DNA of 64,000 nt from Tachypleus tridentatus (GCF_004210375.1 NC_134837.1:159009310-159073309); one strand, 5' to 3'; positions 33,640-46,015 are shown, numbered from the stretch's first letter. Translations and numbers: made by a program. Notes: generated by a model not told the origin, from the letters alone.

Positions 33640-34545
33640 ATACATATAAATGTAAACGAAATTGTAAGATGTAGATACATTACTTTTGCACATCCAGTAT
33701 AATATAACTATAGTTGACCTAATATCCTGTCTCATTACATTTCTTCTTTCAACTGCACAAAACTTTCTTAAGTCATTTTTTACATGTTTATAAAAACTGT
33801 TGCTTTAAATATTTTTAATAACTTTAATTTTAATTAGTGAACAACAAAAATGATAAATATGTTATTAATTATGGCGGAGAGATATTTTGTATCTAAAATT
33901 AAGGTATCTTCAAGATGACTCAAATCCACTCTTATATCAACAGAAAGTATATTAGTAGCACGTCTATAGCAAAATAAATATATTTGAATAAAAAGTTCAA
34001 TTTTATATTAAAAGATAGCGTAATAATTCGCTCTCTAAATGTTTATATTAATTAATAAATGTACTGTAGCGTAGTCCCATGATGATAATTTAGTAAATTA
34101 TTTTCCTGCTATGGTGCTTTTATTATATATTTATTTGTATTTCTTTTTTACTGGTATTTATCTTATTCTTATGTTTTATGATATTATTAATATCAAACTT
34201 ACTACTTTATAATTTTAATTTTAGTGTCAAAATCCTTGTATACTTCTCTAGACTGGTTTTCGTTTGAAGTTACTGTTTAATGCTTTATACTAGTATATTG
34301 GGAATATTCTAGATTTCAAATTGCGACAAATTTTAGGCTATTTACTTATATTCACAATGGTCTACTGGTGAAGAAAAATGTGATATTTTGGAGTTGCTTG
34401 ACCGACATCCTCATAGGAAAATAAAACAGTCATCAATCCATAATTGGTCACTGATTTGTGCAATTTCAAATCGTGATTAAGGTAACATCGTTATTTTCAA
34501 GTTCAGTTCAACCTTCCTGATAGATCTTGGGCATGCATTCGTAAT
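33640..34545. other. Intergenic or intronic DNA, nothing recognised
   Basis: Very A+T-rich, no supported feature. Confidence 0.4.
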
Positions 34546-34547
34546 GC

Positions 34548-34656
34548 GTTCTCAGTACACAACGAAATATCTGTGCTCTGTCTACCGCGGTAAATCAAAC
34601 CCCGGATTTCAGCAATGTTAGTCCGTAAACTTAACATTGACTTGTCGAGGGACTAG
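34548..34656 (-). repeat. SINE copy of family B/C type, diverged
   Basis: TATCTGTGCTCTGTCTACC is C-like, while CCCCGGATTTCAGC and TTAGTCCGTAAACTTA are B-like. It is too diverged to place. Confidence 0.55.
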
Positions 34657-34984
34657 TGCCGCTTAGTTAAAGATTCCTCTATAAACCTCCTTGGTGATCT
34701 AATTCAAGTTTGACAGAGAGTAGCGGAGACCTATTGTGGGTATAGTCAAGTGTCTTCAAGTGATCTAACCAAAACATTGTTTTATCATAGAAACAAATCT
34801 TGTAACTTTCAAAATTCTTTTTTTTATAAATAAAAAAGACCTTTTTATTTTGTTTTGTCCTAATAATTCCTTTAGCAATCTTATTTCATGAGAATTACAG
34901 ATGTTCACTTTAAAAGTACCCAAAAACAAATACAATATTTGCAACACTTCTTTTTATTGTAAATATTCGGTTACTATAAAACAT

Positions 34985-35235
34985 CTAAAAAATCCACTGT
35001 TGTCTGAGTTGGAAATTAAACCAAAGAGTTTGGGATGAGAGTATAAAAGGGTAGGGGACTGTCCCTAAGACATGTGTCCGGCAAAGGTCAGTTGAAAACT
35101 CTCTCTTTGTTAACCTGAAGATGACCCAGGAAGGTCGAAACGTTGTTCTCTGCTTATCAATAAAAATGTTAATATCCATACCAGCCGTTCTGAGATACGT
35201 TTTTATTTCAAGTGGGTTTCTTGTTATCAAGAATT
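34985..35235 (+). repeat. Solo Penelope-like terminal repeat with hammerhead-like motif
   Basis: Homologous to the 3' end of the PLE at 6767-8236, but without coding sequence. It contains a TATA-like box (GTATAAAAGG, 35041-35050), GACATGTGTCCGGC, a hammerhead-like core at 35115-35141 (CTGAAGA, hairpin GACC/GGTC, GAAAC), ATCAATAAA, and the end AAGTGGGTTTCTTGTTATC. PLE terminal repeats are known to carry hammerhead ribozymes. Here one extra base separates the CTGAAGA box from the hairpin, and I did not locate the cleavage triplet, so activity is doubtful. Confidence 0.75.
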
Positions 35236-35266
35236 TCTTTGTTGTGTTCTTTTAACCTGTTTAACT

Positions 35267-35300
35267 GTATATATATATATATATGTATACATACATATAA
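35267..35300. repeat. (TA)n / (CATA)n microsatellite
   Basis: Uninterrupted AT alternation followed by GTATACATACATATAA. Confidence 0.85.
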
Positions 35301-35498
35301 AATAACTTAGCGTGTTCACAAAATATAAGGAATAACATATAGTTATTGCTAGATAAAGGAAACTTTGTGTTGTACATTAAACATAATATAAACACATACC
35401 TGTATAAACGAATTAATTAAGTTAAATCAAGTATTTGTGCTTTGGAATATAAAAACTTTTACTTAAAAAATACACATTTTACCAGAGACAAAATGACT

Positions 35499-35505
35499 TT
35501 TTATT
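35499..35505 (-). terminator. Candidate poly(A) signal of the TMEM272-like gene
   Basis: TTTTATT on the plus strand gives AATAAAA on the minus strand, about 255 bases past the stop codon. No experimental support; the AT-rich context makes chance occurrence common. Confidence 0.3.
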
Positions 35506-35758
35506 AATCTTATTCAATTTACAATGACCAAAAATATTGAAATAATTCTGTTTTTATAGCAGAAAATAGTAAATCGGCTATTTCCATTTGATTTTCGCAC
35601 GTTAAGTATTAGGATGTTGCATCTTTCTCTCTACTAGGATGTTACTCTTTTCTCTCGATATAAACAAAAAAAAAAACGTAATTTATGTACTTCAACATTA
35701 TATCCTAGTTGCACAAAATATACTTAAAAAGTTACATCTGCACTTCAAATGTAGAATG

Positions 35759-36201
35759 TCACACTTTTTGATCACACACACCACAGGTACGTATGCACAG
35801 AAACAAAACAGAGAATAATGTGATCAACAGCGCCACCGCACCATACGAGACGTATAAATGAATAACTGAAAATAAATATACGGATTTTGCACACCAGTTG
35901 TTGGGATCATGAAGCAAAGGCTCATAACGTGGCTTGTAAATACTAAGGATCCAGTAATTTCCCATAATAAACCAAACCAGAAGAAAAATACTTAGAGCGT
36001 AATCAGTGATCTTCAAAGATGTCGTCGGCAAAACCTCGTCTACGTCACCATCAGTTAGCGCTTCGGATGGCGGTTCGAAATGACGCCCCTTTGTTTGTCG
36101 CCACCCTGTGGAAATTAGTTTAATCAACCCGAAAGCGCCACCTACTAGTAGATAAACTGGTATGTTGGGTTGTTTTGGACAATCTTGGAGATACTTAATT
36201 C
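35759..36201 (-). CDS. TMEM272-like four-helix membrane protein, last coding exon
   Basis: The minus-strand acceptor TTTGTCAATATTTTAG (ending 36202) opens an exon in phase 1 that continues to a stop at 35759-35761. It encodes IKYLQDCPKQPNIPVYLLVG, then a helix (GAFGLIKLIS), an acidic cytoplasmic loop (EALTDGDVDEVLP), a helix (YALSIFLLVWFIMGNYWIL), an extracellular loop with NNWCAKSVYLF, and a last helix (GAVALLITLFSVLFL) with a cysteine-bearing end (CIRTCGVCDQKV). The DCP...IP.YLLVGG..GL.K block and the FL..WFI.GN.W block are typical of TMEM272-like proteins, a small family of unknown function found in many animals. With the two upstream exons, about 220 residues are accounted for. The gene spans over 10 kb and lacks an identified first exon. 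Confidence 0.85.
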
Positions 36202-36359
36202 CTAAAATATTGACAAAAAAATTGTTTCAAGTTTTATAAAACTCGTAGTTCCAAAAATTTGGTCTAATAAAAATTTAGCTATTTAGTTAATGTCTAAAAA
36301 TATTTTAAAGACAAGCGGAAATTGTAGGTTAAAAATAGCTTAAAATATTAGGACAAGAA

Positions 36360-36705
36360 AAAGTGCATTTAAAAACTAAAGTACATAAAGAGCGCATTTA
36401 AAAACTAAAGTACATAAAGAGTGCATTTATAAACTAAAGTACATAAAGAGCGCATTTAAAAACTAAAGTACATAAAGAGTGCATTTATAAACTAAAGTAC
36501 ATAAAGCGTACATTTAAAAACTAAAGTACATAAAAAGTGCATTTAAAAACTAAAGTACATAAAGAGTGCATTTAAAAACTAAAGTACGTAAAGAGTGCAT
36601 TTATAAACTAAAGTAATAAAGAATACATTTAAAAACTAAAGTACATAAAGAGTGCATTTAAAAACTAAAGTACATAAAGAGTGCATTTAAAAACTCAAGT
36701 ACTCA
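36360..36705. repeat. 29-bp minisatellite in the last intron of the TMEM272-like gene
   Basis: About 12 copies of a 29-base unit (AGTGCATTTAAAAACTAA plus AGTACATAAAG), with unit starts at 36363, 36392 and onward. Unit variants are GCGCAT, TTATAAAC, GTACGTAAAG and one with a 1-base deletion. It lies wholly between exons 36201 and 37156. Confidence 0.92.
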
Positions 36706-37155
36706 TATAATAAAAAATGAATTTCTATTTAATTTGTAGTGTCTAAAAACAGTATGTATGTTTTATTATGTTTGTCCTGATTTCTGTATTGTACTGGGAA
36801 AATAACATTTTTAGTGCATATACGGACAGTTTTAATGTATCATGTAACACCTATAATATCTATTAAACAGTGATATCGTCTTGGTAGGGATATGACTTCC
36901 TTACATAGACGGTAAAATGTGTCTATCAAAAAGTATACAATGTTATTTTTAATCTCTATTTTTAACTATATACATCTATAGAAACATCTGTATCTTACGA
37001 TTATCAATATACCATATAAAGTAATTAATTTTAAAATATCCATGGTGGAATATGATTTGTAATTAAATATACTGACAGTAATTATCGTTTTTAAACAATT
37101 TTAAGTAAGAATGTTCATTAAGAACCAGATAAAAACGTGGTTTAAAATATCTTAC

Positions 37156-37215
37156 CAAATATCATCATTAGCACAGGAAGGACCGAGAAACACGCGAGGA
37201 ACGCTGTGAGAAGAG
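37156..37215 (-). CDS. TMEM272-like gene, internal 60-base exon
   Basis: On the minus strand, acceptor CAATGTATTTTAG (ending 37216) precedes 60 bases and the donor TTTG|GTAAGA. Both splice phases are 1, matching the donor at 46016 and the acceptor at 36202. It encodes LLTAFLACFSVLPVLMMIF, the first membrane helix; the split codon at its 3' end becomes glycine when joined to the last exon. The small size and exact phase match make this exon secure. Confidence 0.85.
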
Positions 37216-37751
37216 CTAAAATACATTGAAGAACACAGAAGTTAATTTAAATAATATTAATTATAAGACTACGTGAACCAACAGCAAAAAATAAATATAA
37301 AATAATGTGATGAAAGTGAGCATACAGGAGAGTTGATCTCAGGGTTTATTTTTAGTATTATTCTGTATGAATCTGCATCAAACATATTTTTGAATTACGT
37401 AATTTAAACGTAGTTGATACTAGCATCTTGCTTACTTATCAGTTTGTTAAAGATATGACGTTTGTATAAAGCAAATATCGCATATTGCTTCTATTAATGT
37501 GCCTCGTTTGTAAAACAAACAAAGCCATATTTTGAAATGTAATCGATTCCCACAAGATTATATTAAAACTTCAGTATTTTGATTGTATTATACAGTAAAT
37601 CTGACGTGCTCTTTTGGGTTTTATATAGTTTGGAAATAGTTGGCCGATAAATAAAAGATGTATAACAAACAGTTTTGAGCACATTTTAAAAAATAAAAAC
37701 TGATTCATTATAAAGGCAAACTTAATCTTTTTAAAGTAATATAAGTGTTAG

Positions 37752-37820
37752 GTTTTACATTTTGTTTGTTAAGTATGAAGCTACACGTTGCAATATCTGT
37801 ACTATGCCCACCACCAATAT
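37752..37820 (-). repeat. SINE family C fragment abutting a family A copy
   Basis: TTAAGTATGAAGCTACACGT, TATCTGTACTATGCCCACCA on the plus strand match a family C tail. The family A head starts directly afterwards at 37821. Confidence 0.6.
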
Positions 37821-38090
37821 CGTTGGCCAGATGGTTAAGACACTCGACTCGTTATCCGAGGATCGCTGGTTTGAATCTCCATCACACCAAACACGTTCGC
37901 CCTTTCAGCCGTGGGGGCGTTATAATATGAAGGTTAATCCTGTTATTCATTGATAAAAGAGTTGCCCAAGAGTTGGCGGTGGGTGGTGATGAATAGCTGC
38001 CTTCCTTTTAGTCTTGCGCTGTAAAATTAGGGACGGCTAACGCAGAAAGCCCTCGAGTAGCTTTGCGCGAAATTCAAAACAAACCAAACC
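37821..38090 (+). repeat. SINE family A copy, full length
   Basis: CGTTGGCCAGATGGTTAAGA through CTTTGCGCGAAATTC and AAACAAACC. It lies in the large intron of the TMEM272-like gene. Confidence 0.88.
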
Positions 38091-38196
38091 ACCAATACAG
38101 CAACTCGATCTGAAGTGTTATAAAGTCCCCAGACTTACTACTGGGCAATAAATGCCCAATAAATGTAATGTTATTAAAATAAAATATTATTAAGGT

Positions 38197-38478
38197 GGGC
38201 CTGGCATGACCTAGCGCGTTAAGGCGTGTGCTTCGTAATCTGAGAGTCGCGGGTTCGCGCCCGAGTTGCGCCAAACATGCTCGCCCTCCCAGCCGTGAGG
38301 GCGTTATAATGTTCGGTCAATCCCACTTTTCGTTGGTAAAAGAGTATCCCAAGAGTTGGCTGTGGGTGGTGATGACTAGCTGCCTTCCCTCTAGTCTTAC
38401 ACTGCTAAATTAGGGACGGCTAGCACTGATAGCCCTCGAGTAGCTTTGTGCGAAATTCCAAAACAAACAAACAAACAA
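38197..38478 (+). repeat. SINE family A copy with target-site duplication
   Basis: GGCCTGGCATGACCTAGCGC head variant, complete body, and tail with AAACAAACAAACAAAC. ATTATTAAG occurs on both sides. The head shares the 'GCGTTAAGGCGTG' variant with the copies at 7204 and 20076, suggesting a subfamily. Confidence 0.9.
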
Positions 38479-38489
38479 TTATTAAGAAT

Positions 38490-40150
38490 CGTAGTTTTCA
38501 TGCATTTCGCACATACTGTAACTCTTCACACTCGGAAGCCATTTTCAGATTTGTTCTATTCAACAAAGGCGCTAGTTTGTTTGTTTTTTATACAGATTGT
38601 CCACACTGTGTTTCAATATTATTGACTGTTTTGTTTCAAGTCAACAATATTATTAAGGAAATTCAAACATAACTTTACCATGTCAAATATTTCAACAAAA
38701 ATGGAGAAGAAAAAAAATTATTTTGGAAGGTGAACTCAGATTTAATATTATCTTAGATGTGTATGCATTGACATGTTGCGCTTTTACGGCATGATTCTAA
38801 CAAGAAGTAAACGTATAAGACAAGAAAGCTATTTCTGTTCTGTGTCTGGTGCAGTAATTACGTAACGTAGGTGCATGATGCGAACACCATTGCAACAAAT
38901 ACAATCCCAGCAATCTATAAGTTATTTTTAGATAGCTAAACATATATGAAGAAATACGATCTGGTAATGCGTACTGCAATGCGTATACTACACAATATAA
39001 AACACTATTTTGCACTGGCATTTTGGACTTGAAATATCACGTCACATGTTAAATATAAATATAGTTCTCATAGATTTTACTCACATTCAATGAGAAAAAC
39101 AAATATATTTCTCTTATTTCTTTCGTTGATTTTCTTGAGATATAAGAAACGATACCACATTATATAAACTAACATAATTCATATGATTCAAAATCTTTGC
39201 AATTGTCCTTAATTTTAAAAGGTCTACTCAAAAGGTAAGCCTGTTCTTTGGATTTTGCAAAGAAAGTCTAATCTAATAAAATTGGAAGCAAAACTTTTAA
39301 CTATAATAATAGCACTGATTTATATATTATTTTTTCTTCTCAATACTGGTAGTTTACTTCATTGTAATATGGAATAATAAACCTGGAACTTCTGGTCTTA
39401 GTGGAATGCTCCACAAATGTCGTATGATAACAGAATAATAAAAAAGATCAAATGTAATAACGAAAAGTCTGTCTTGTTCGAACCCTTCTAGAACAGACTA
39501 GTGCAGATCGATTTCATGACCAATGACGTCATATTACTACTGTCAGGTTCACACTCTCAAAATACCCACAGGATCATATTGGGATAGAAAACAATATGTG
39601 TCGAGAAAACGTCAGAAACTGACTATCGACTCAATACAGGTAATATAATCACTCAAAACCCGGTTCATATACTTAAAGTGTCGTTTGTGAAGTATTTCAA
39701 CGAAGTAATATAGTTGAATGCACAAACCTCTAAATCAAATAGTTTGAAGAACGCTATATTTTCTTGACGATATTGCTATACTTAAAACTACTTGATTACA
39801 GAGATATTCGTATTGTATTATATTTTTTTATGTTATTGAGGTATGCTTCTCTCTCAAACCTGGATTAGGTCGGAAAGATTATGTCGTGCTTTTTAAACAT
39901 TTTCAGAAAATATTCTAGTGATCGAAATAAAATGGATAAGTATAGGAAGAAAAATATTTCTCTTTATGGTTCTTTGTTGTATTTTTAATTTTAACAAGAG
40001 AATACTTTTTTTTTCTTGGGTAGAAATATCAAGATATTGCATGATTATAGGGACTGTTTTGCAGTTAAGTGCGACATATGTTATAAATAGTATGGCTTAT
40101 AAAGGCTAAGTTGAAAAGGGATGTTAAGGATATCATGTAAATGCAAATGC
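38490..40150. other. Intron of the TMEM272-like gene, nothing firm
   Basis: On the plus strand 39480-39639 ends CGACTCAATACAG|GTAATA, a reasonable donor in slightly G+C-richer sequence, but it has no supported coding frame. Confidence 0.35.
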
Positions 40151-40154
40151 CACA

Positions 40155-40640
40155 TTTTAAAGATAATGGCAGACGGGCGCTACAATGTCCTATTGTCTGA
40201 CTAATCATAACATCTGTTCAAAATGTGCTACTTTAAGTCTAGAATGTGTCGCATGCTCTGTGATATTGGACATTATAACATTATAGCATACGTCATCTGA
40301 TATTTTGGCCAATTCTCACGCAATTGTATCTTTGAGGTATGGAATTGTATGAGACTTTCATAATACATACATGACTTAAGGTACCTCGTATCCAGAAACT
40401 GGCTGATGTTAGGTCCGATGAACAAGAGGGCCATTCACATAGAAAACGACGCGAAATTATTATAGTGTAACTTTCCTCCTGCAAAGAGGAAATGTTACAA
40501 GTGGATTAGTTTTTAATCAAGTAATGCAGTTGTGCATGTTGAAACTTTCAGGAAGAACGAATGGTGGTTCATACTCCAACAACATTGGCAAGCCATTCGT
40601 CATTCGGCTTCTAGTCTTTCCAAGAATGGTAACACAAAAT
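40155..40640 (-). pseudogene. IS630-type DDE transposase remnant
   Basis: On the minus strand the frame at 40484-40293 reads ISRRFLCEWPSCSSDLTSAS followed by FWIRGTLSHV. This matches the 'WP.RSPDLTP.DFFLWG.LK..VY' block, around the second catalytic aspartate, of IS630/Tc1/mariner-superfamily transposases. Beyond a frameshift, IGQISDDVCYN-like and C-terminal text follows. The first catalytic D region (FQ.DGAP.H) is only vaguely present upstream. Stops and frameshifts mark it as dead. It sits in the large intron of the TMEM272-like gene. Confidence 0.65.
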
Positions 40641-41200
40641 AAACACGTCGGGCTACATACGTCTCCTTCATTTATTTAACACGATGCAGTTTGTACAGAA
40701 TTATTCGCAAAATATATTGACCAAAGAGCTTTACAAACAATTAAAATTGGCAAAACCAGACACCGGGCAACATACTTTGCACTTATGCTGACTTGTTCTG
40801 CTGCGACATACCACATGGGTAACTTACCTGTATGTGGTTAATTACAACTGCAATTTTGTTTCCTCAAATTCCTAAATGTGGGCAAAATAATTTTGTAACA
40901 AGTCCCTCTGCATGTGCTGTAAACTTTAAAGTGTTTTCTGACAGCTGGTTAGGCATTGCGTCCTTTAGTGTAAGAACATTTCACTAGTTCACACCTCCAT
41001 AGAACTTTCAGTTTCATGCTGGTTGAATTAGTTGCAGTGCGATCTACAGGCCTATTTTCCTAAAAAGAAATAGGTAAAGCATAAGACAATTATGGCACCT
41101 GCATTTGAATTATATCCTTAACATCTTCCTATTCCATACTAATTGATATGATGCTCTGAGTTGCAAAACTTTAATGACAACCACCCCATATTTGCTTTCA

Positions 41201-41262
41201 AATTTAAGTTTCAAATATGTAACGTAACCTTTTGGTTACGTTATATATTTGAAACTTAAATT
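41201..41262. repeat. Near-perfect 29-bp-arm hairpin
   Basis: Left arm AATTTAAGTTTCAAATATG + TAACGTAACC, loop TTTT, right arm GGTTACGTTATATATTTG + AAACTTAAATT. The two arms differ at one base. It could be a tiny foldback element or a hairpin in the intronic transcript. Confidence 0.85.
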
Positions 41263-41269
41263 AAGAAAA

Positions 41270-43990
41270 ATCAGTTGTACGTTGTTTACTTTGCTAAATA
41301 AAGTTGTGTTGCATTTAAGCTTACCATAGGTTTCCGACACCCTTAGTTAATTAATGTATAAAAGTTTTAAAACTTCTGTTCATATTAATTATGAATTCTT
41401 AATATGGCAAGTTAGTCAAGGAAGCCACCAAGTTTCTCTCACCCTACCTACTTATGGAACTAGATTAGCCAACAAAGGTGTTACATGTACTTTCTCGAGA
41501 GAAAGTCAGTTGTATTGTCAAACACACTGTATAGAAATCAACAGTGAACTTTTCCACCAACAAGTTGGGTGATGCCTCTAGGATGCAACATCCCTTGCTT
41601 GGTAACAAGGATGATTGTCAGTCACGTGGGTAGCGCGTGCGTCCTAAGAAGAATTACATTGTTGTTATTAGCTTAAAATACCTGTTCGCTCAGTTTTTGA
41701 GAATAAAAACTAGAACTACAACTAATACATTAAAAATGGCAACACTTCTGAGAACTTCTAAATACTTTTAGTTATAACTCACATTAAAGTAAAGGTGCAC
41801 ACTTTACACACGTTTTTAAATTTGATTATTGTTTTATCATACGCTGAAAAAAACCCATAATTTTACAATGTGCAGCTGGTATATACTTTTTTAGTTCTCT
41901 CAATAACTCAGTCAAGTTCAGAGAAAGTTAAGAGTTATGTTCCACAATACATTTTCTGGTGAACCTCCAATTATACTTCAGTTTCTACCTAATTATTCAA
42001 TGGAAACTCAATGAAACTGAAAACACTACATACTTTTACTTCGAAAACACACATTTTCAGATTAAATTAAGAGGCGAGAGCTAAATAGGTTTAAAGCTAC
42101 ATTACTTATATCCAGTTATAATATAAAACACTGTAATATAAACTACTGTTTTCAGTTATGTTTCGACTCTTTGTTAATGTGGTTATTATTAGGGGGCTAC
42201 AAGCTTGTTATACAAGCAAAAAACTTGTCATGTAGCATTTTAATGAGCACATGCAACACAAGCGGTTTTTTTGTATTTTGAATAAAAGATCTGATTAACT
42301 GTTTGTGGTTACTTAATGTACAATGATTTATATTGTTATTATTGAGTGAGCAGAAAGCATAATACAACTTTGATTAAACAATGTATTTATTTATAATATT
42401 TTTATTAAAACGTTCACATTTTTGTTGAGTAATTTGATTATTTTTCCGTGTATTCATCTAGAAAGATGAGACTCACAGTTTTATTTTGTTATTTTGTTTA
42501 GAAAAATCACTCACATGAAATGCTGTGTATGATTAAAAAAGCGGGTAAAATGGAATCTAATTAATATTTACAGCTTGATAATAAAAAAGGAAGAAAAACA
42601 AGGCATATTGAATAAGTCGTAGCTATGGTTTTAGATTAAAAAGAAAAATGTTTTCTTTATAATTATTGCTACACATTATGTTATACAAATTAATATAGTT
42701 CTGAAGTTAAATTTCCTTTGTCCCGGAAGATGCTAATTTATTTATTTTAATGCATACCATTTGCTTTAGCAGTTTCGCTCCCTCTCAGGGCAATTTGTAT
42801 TTTATAACTAATTCGAATTCGTAACACATCTGTCCCTTTTTTGCCTATGCTGATTTTCCCATTGTTACATTTTTTTTTCTTTATAAAAGAGGAAAATCCA
42901 ATGGCTAACATATTTATGCAGCTACTGTCATCTCGAAATTCATTCTGTAGGCCCTCACTGGTAGATGTTTCCAAACAAGTATATTTTTTTTAATGTTACC
43001 ATGGGTACGAGATTGTCTTTTACTGAATACCGTTGAGGAAACAGGTAAAACACAAATCGTGCATTAGTGACACCAAACGATGTGCGCAGATGAAAATCTC
43101 GGGCACCTTAAAGATTGAGCAAAGACTTGTTTTATTCAGCTAGACAAACCGCAGGCAGCTAGACGTGTAAATCGATCGATGGTTGGCCAGGTAACGGGAA
43201 TGAGTAGAAACTCCTGGTCTGAAAAGGAGCAAGTTTTCCTACCATATTTATTTGAGTTACTAACTCAATCAATAATCAGTATTTTGGCCAAGCGATCATT
43301 TTATCGTAATTCACTTTCAGGATCATAAATTGTATCATAAAAAACTACAATATCAATAAGTCTGTCGTGTAATGCCAGAAACACTGAGTGCTAAATGAAC
43401 ATGCAAACAATACATTTAAGAACCTGACAAGAGCTAGTTGTTTTTCTGTTAAGAAACGCTCCCTGATTTCTGTATAAAAATGTGTTTATTATTTATGTAA
43501 TCTATAATTGGAACATTACAGATAATTTGAGAACAATCGCACCAGTGATCGCAACGTCCCAAAAATATTCTTCCGTACAGTAAAAGCTGTAACTTGTGAT
43601 AAAATAAGAGTTATAATAAATAAATAAAGTGGAAAGGAAACTATTAACTAAAAATACAGTTATATACAAGATATTGTTCTCCAATAGAATGGTAAAATGT
43701 ATTGTAAAAAAATTTGCTTGTGCTTATTTATATAGAAATATAAGTAGTTTCATATTCATGAGCGTATTTTGGACTTCGTTCCTTGCGAGGCGCAGTATTT
43801 GTGTTAATAAATGTTTTCTAATTTAGTTTTAAAATAAAAATAAAGATTAGACGAGCAACATAATAACTTAAATAGCAGTAGTGATTAAGAACATATGTAA
43901 ATTCATTTTACAAATGAAAACATTTGATAAGTTTCTTTGTCTGCTTTAATACTTCGGTTACTGTTTTAAATCTGATATCACTTTACGTTA
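41270..43990. other. Intron of the TMEM272-like gene, nothing firm
   Basis: Chance frames only (for example 41354-41572 and 42974-42747). No repeat family is recognised. Confidence 0.35.
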
Positions 43991-44104
43991 TCTTAAACAT
44001 TACAATAGTTGCACTTAAATATATCATTAGTAAGTCTTGATATTTATTATGTTTACTTCAGTTGACATGAGTAATGCAGCAAGAGATAATGTTTTCATTG
44101 TAGG

Positions 44105-44218
44105 TGGGTGTAATTCATGACAAAAATGAAGAAACTGTCGAAGGTTGTTAACGTTTCTAAAATACGACAGCTTTTCCACCAAGCGTTCGATTCTACAGAA
44201 TTCCCGAGTGCACAGTAA
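44105..44218 (+). other. Weak candidate short coding segment
   Basis: An acceptor-like TTTTCATTGTAG is followed by an ATG at 44117 and 33 codons (KKLSKVVNVSKIRQLFHQAF near the start) to a TAA at 44216. A possible donor CACA|GTAAGC overlaps its end. The peptide reads plausibly, but it is short and on the strand opposite to the host gene. Confidence 0.2.
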
Positions 44219-44674
44219 GCATTCAACTAATCAAATCTATCTTGTGCTTAATATTCACAAGATAAACAACCAAGAAGAGATAAATTACTTTTTATATATA
44301 AAAAGGACGTTTGACCTTTGAGATCACAGAAGTTGTTAACGTTCTATCAAAAAGTCCATGGAAGTACAAAAGATTTGTTTTCTAAAAATTGAAAGTATGA
44401 CTGTTTTCAGGTATCCTGCTTGTAAAGTTATAAGAGCACCAGGAAGATTAATTGTTTGAAGTTAGAGAATTGTCAGATTACTAATATTACAACAATACTT
44501 ATGACTAGAAAAAAAAAGATTTTATCATGCTCGCCAATAAAGATTTTACAACGAAAATCTCTTTTTAGTTGAAATTGTGAAATCGATAAAGAAATTTTCA
44601 ACAGTTAATTTTACTGTATGAAATATAAGTTAGCCCTTAAGTTACTGACACTATGCGGTAATAAAATCCTTTCG

Positions 44675-44772
44675 TTTGTGTATTATCTTATAGCAAGTTC
44701 CACCGAAGGGAATCGAATCCCTCATTGTAGCGTTGTAAATCCGTATACTTACAGATCTACCAGTGGGAGAAC
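44675..44772 (-). repeat. SINE family B copy with internal deletion
   Basis: TTATCTTATAGCAAGTTCCA shows the deletion that removes AAGCCACATCGGGC...GAGC. The rest, GGGAATCGAATCCCTCAT to CTACCAGTGGGAG, is normal. Confidence 0.8.
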
Positions 44773-44779
44773 TCTTGGT

Positions 44780-46010
44780 TTTAAAGTCAAAATGAAAATT
44801 ATTAATAAAAGTTCGATTCATAACATTCGACATTTTTTACTAGAGTTTCGCTTAAACATATAAAATGTTTGTGTTTCTGGTAATTGAACATGCTCGTTCT
44901 TCGATTACCATAACTGAAGAACTTATTTATTCTTGCAGTATAATTTCATGCAAAATATGTTGAAATTATTTCCAAATTTGATTTGCATTAACTAGTTTGA
45001 TAGGTAGTCCATAAGCTCTAATCTGATTGGTCACCTAAGTAATTTTTCTTTATATGCATACACACCAGTTATTTTATTATAAAATTTCAAGAAACTTATT
45101 TTGTTTTTAGTGTCTTAAGTCCCACCGAAGAATAAATTCGTTGTGCATAAAGGTTTAGAGATTCGTACAGAAATTCTGTAAATGTTTAATTTGCAAATGC
45201 AAATAATTCCGATCTTAATTATCTTCACATATACATAACCATTACAAGATGCGTAATTACATTTCTTTGGTTTGCTGATTCAGACTTCGTTGGTGTTTTT
45301 TGAATAATCGAAACTATAGTCCACAGAAGAAGATGCAGCAAACCAATGAATGCCCTCTACGTCATACTTTATATTTTCAATTTTAATTTTTATGAAAAGG
45401 AAAGAAGTATGTATTATAATAATTAAACAGTTGGTCCACTAAATAACATCCAGTAATAAATTAAGAGCAATGCTATAATGTTATTCACATATCTAAATTA
45501 AATTATTCACAATATGATGAGTTAAAAAGGCCTAAAAAGCCATATTCCAAGCTCTTTATTGTTGTAATATTATACTGTTCTGAATTTTGTTGCATGTATT
45601 TATTTTGCTATAAAACTGCTTTTGCCAAAATAGTCTATCTACTGGCCTTATCTTTGGAAAATGTCATTTTATCGGATATCGAAACGGTATGTTTTTCATG
45701 TACCCAAGAAAAAAATCACTTAAAATTAAAGATTCACTTTACATATTTGTCAAGATTGTCTATATATATTATAAAACCAGTGTAAAGAATCTTGGTAATA
45801 ATTATTATACATTTATAATAATTTTTTTCAGTAATTAATCTCATTCTACACTGTTCTGATGCTGCAACTTGAGGGTTCTACAAAAAGATTTAATTTACAA
45901 GTAATATATATATATTTCTTTCAATACAAGTTTAGCTTGTAGAGCAGTTAGAACTGATTGATCGTGGCGAAAAAATATTTAGATTAGATTTTTAAAAATG
46001 CAACACAGAA
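44780..46010. other. Intron of the TMEM272-like gene, nothing recognised
   Basis: No supported feature. Confidence 0.4.
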
Positions 46011-46015
46011 CTCAC

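Noticed and set aside
34985-35230. 81-codon minus-strand frame starting MITRNPLEIK
   Set aside because: It is the antisense of the PLE terminal repeat; the same peptide start occurs at 6692 because the repeat is inverted there.
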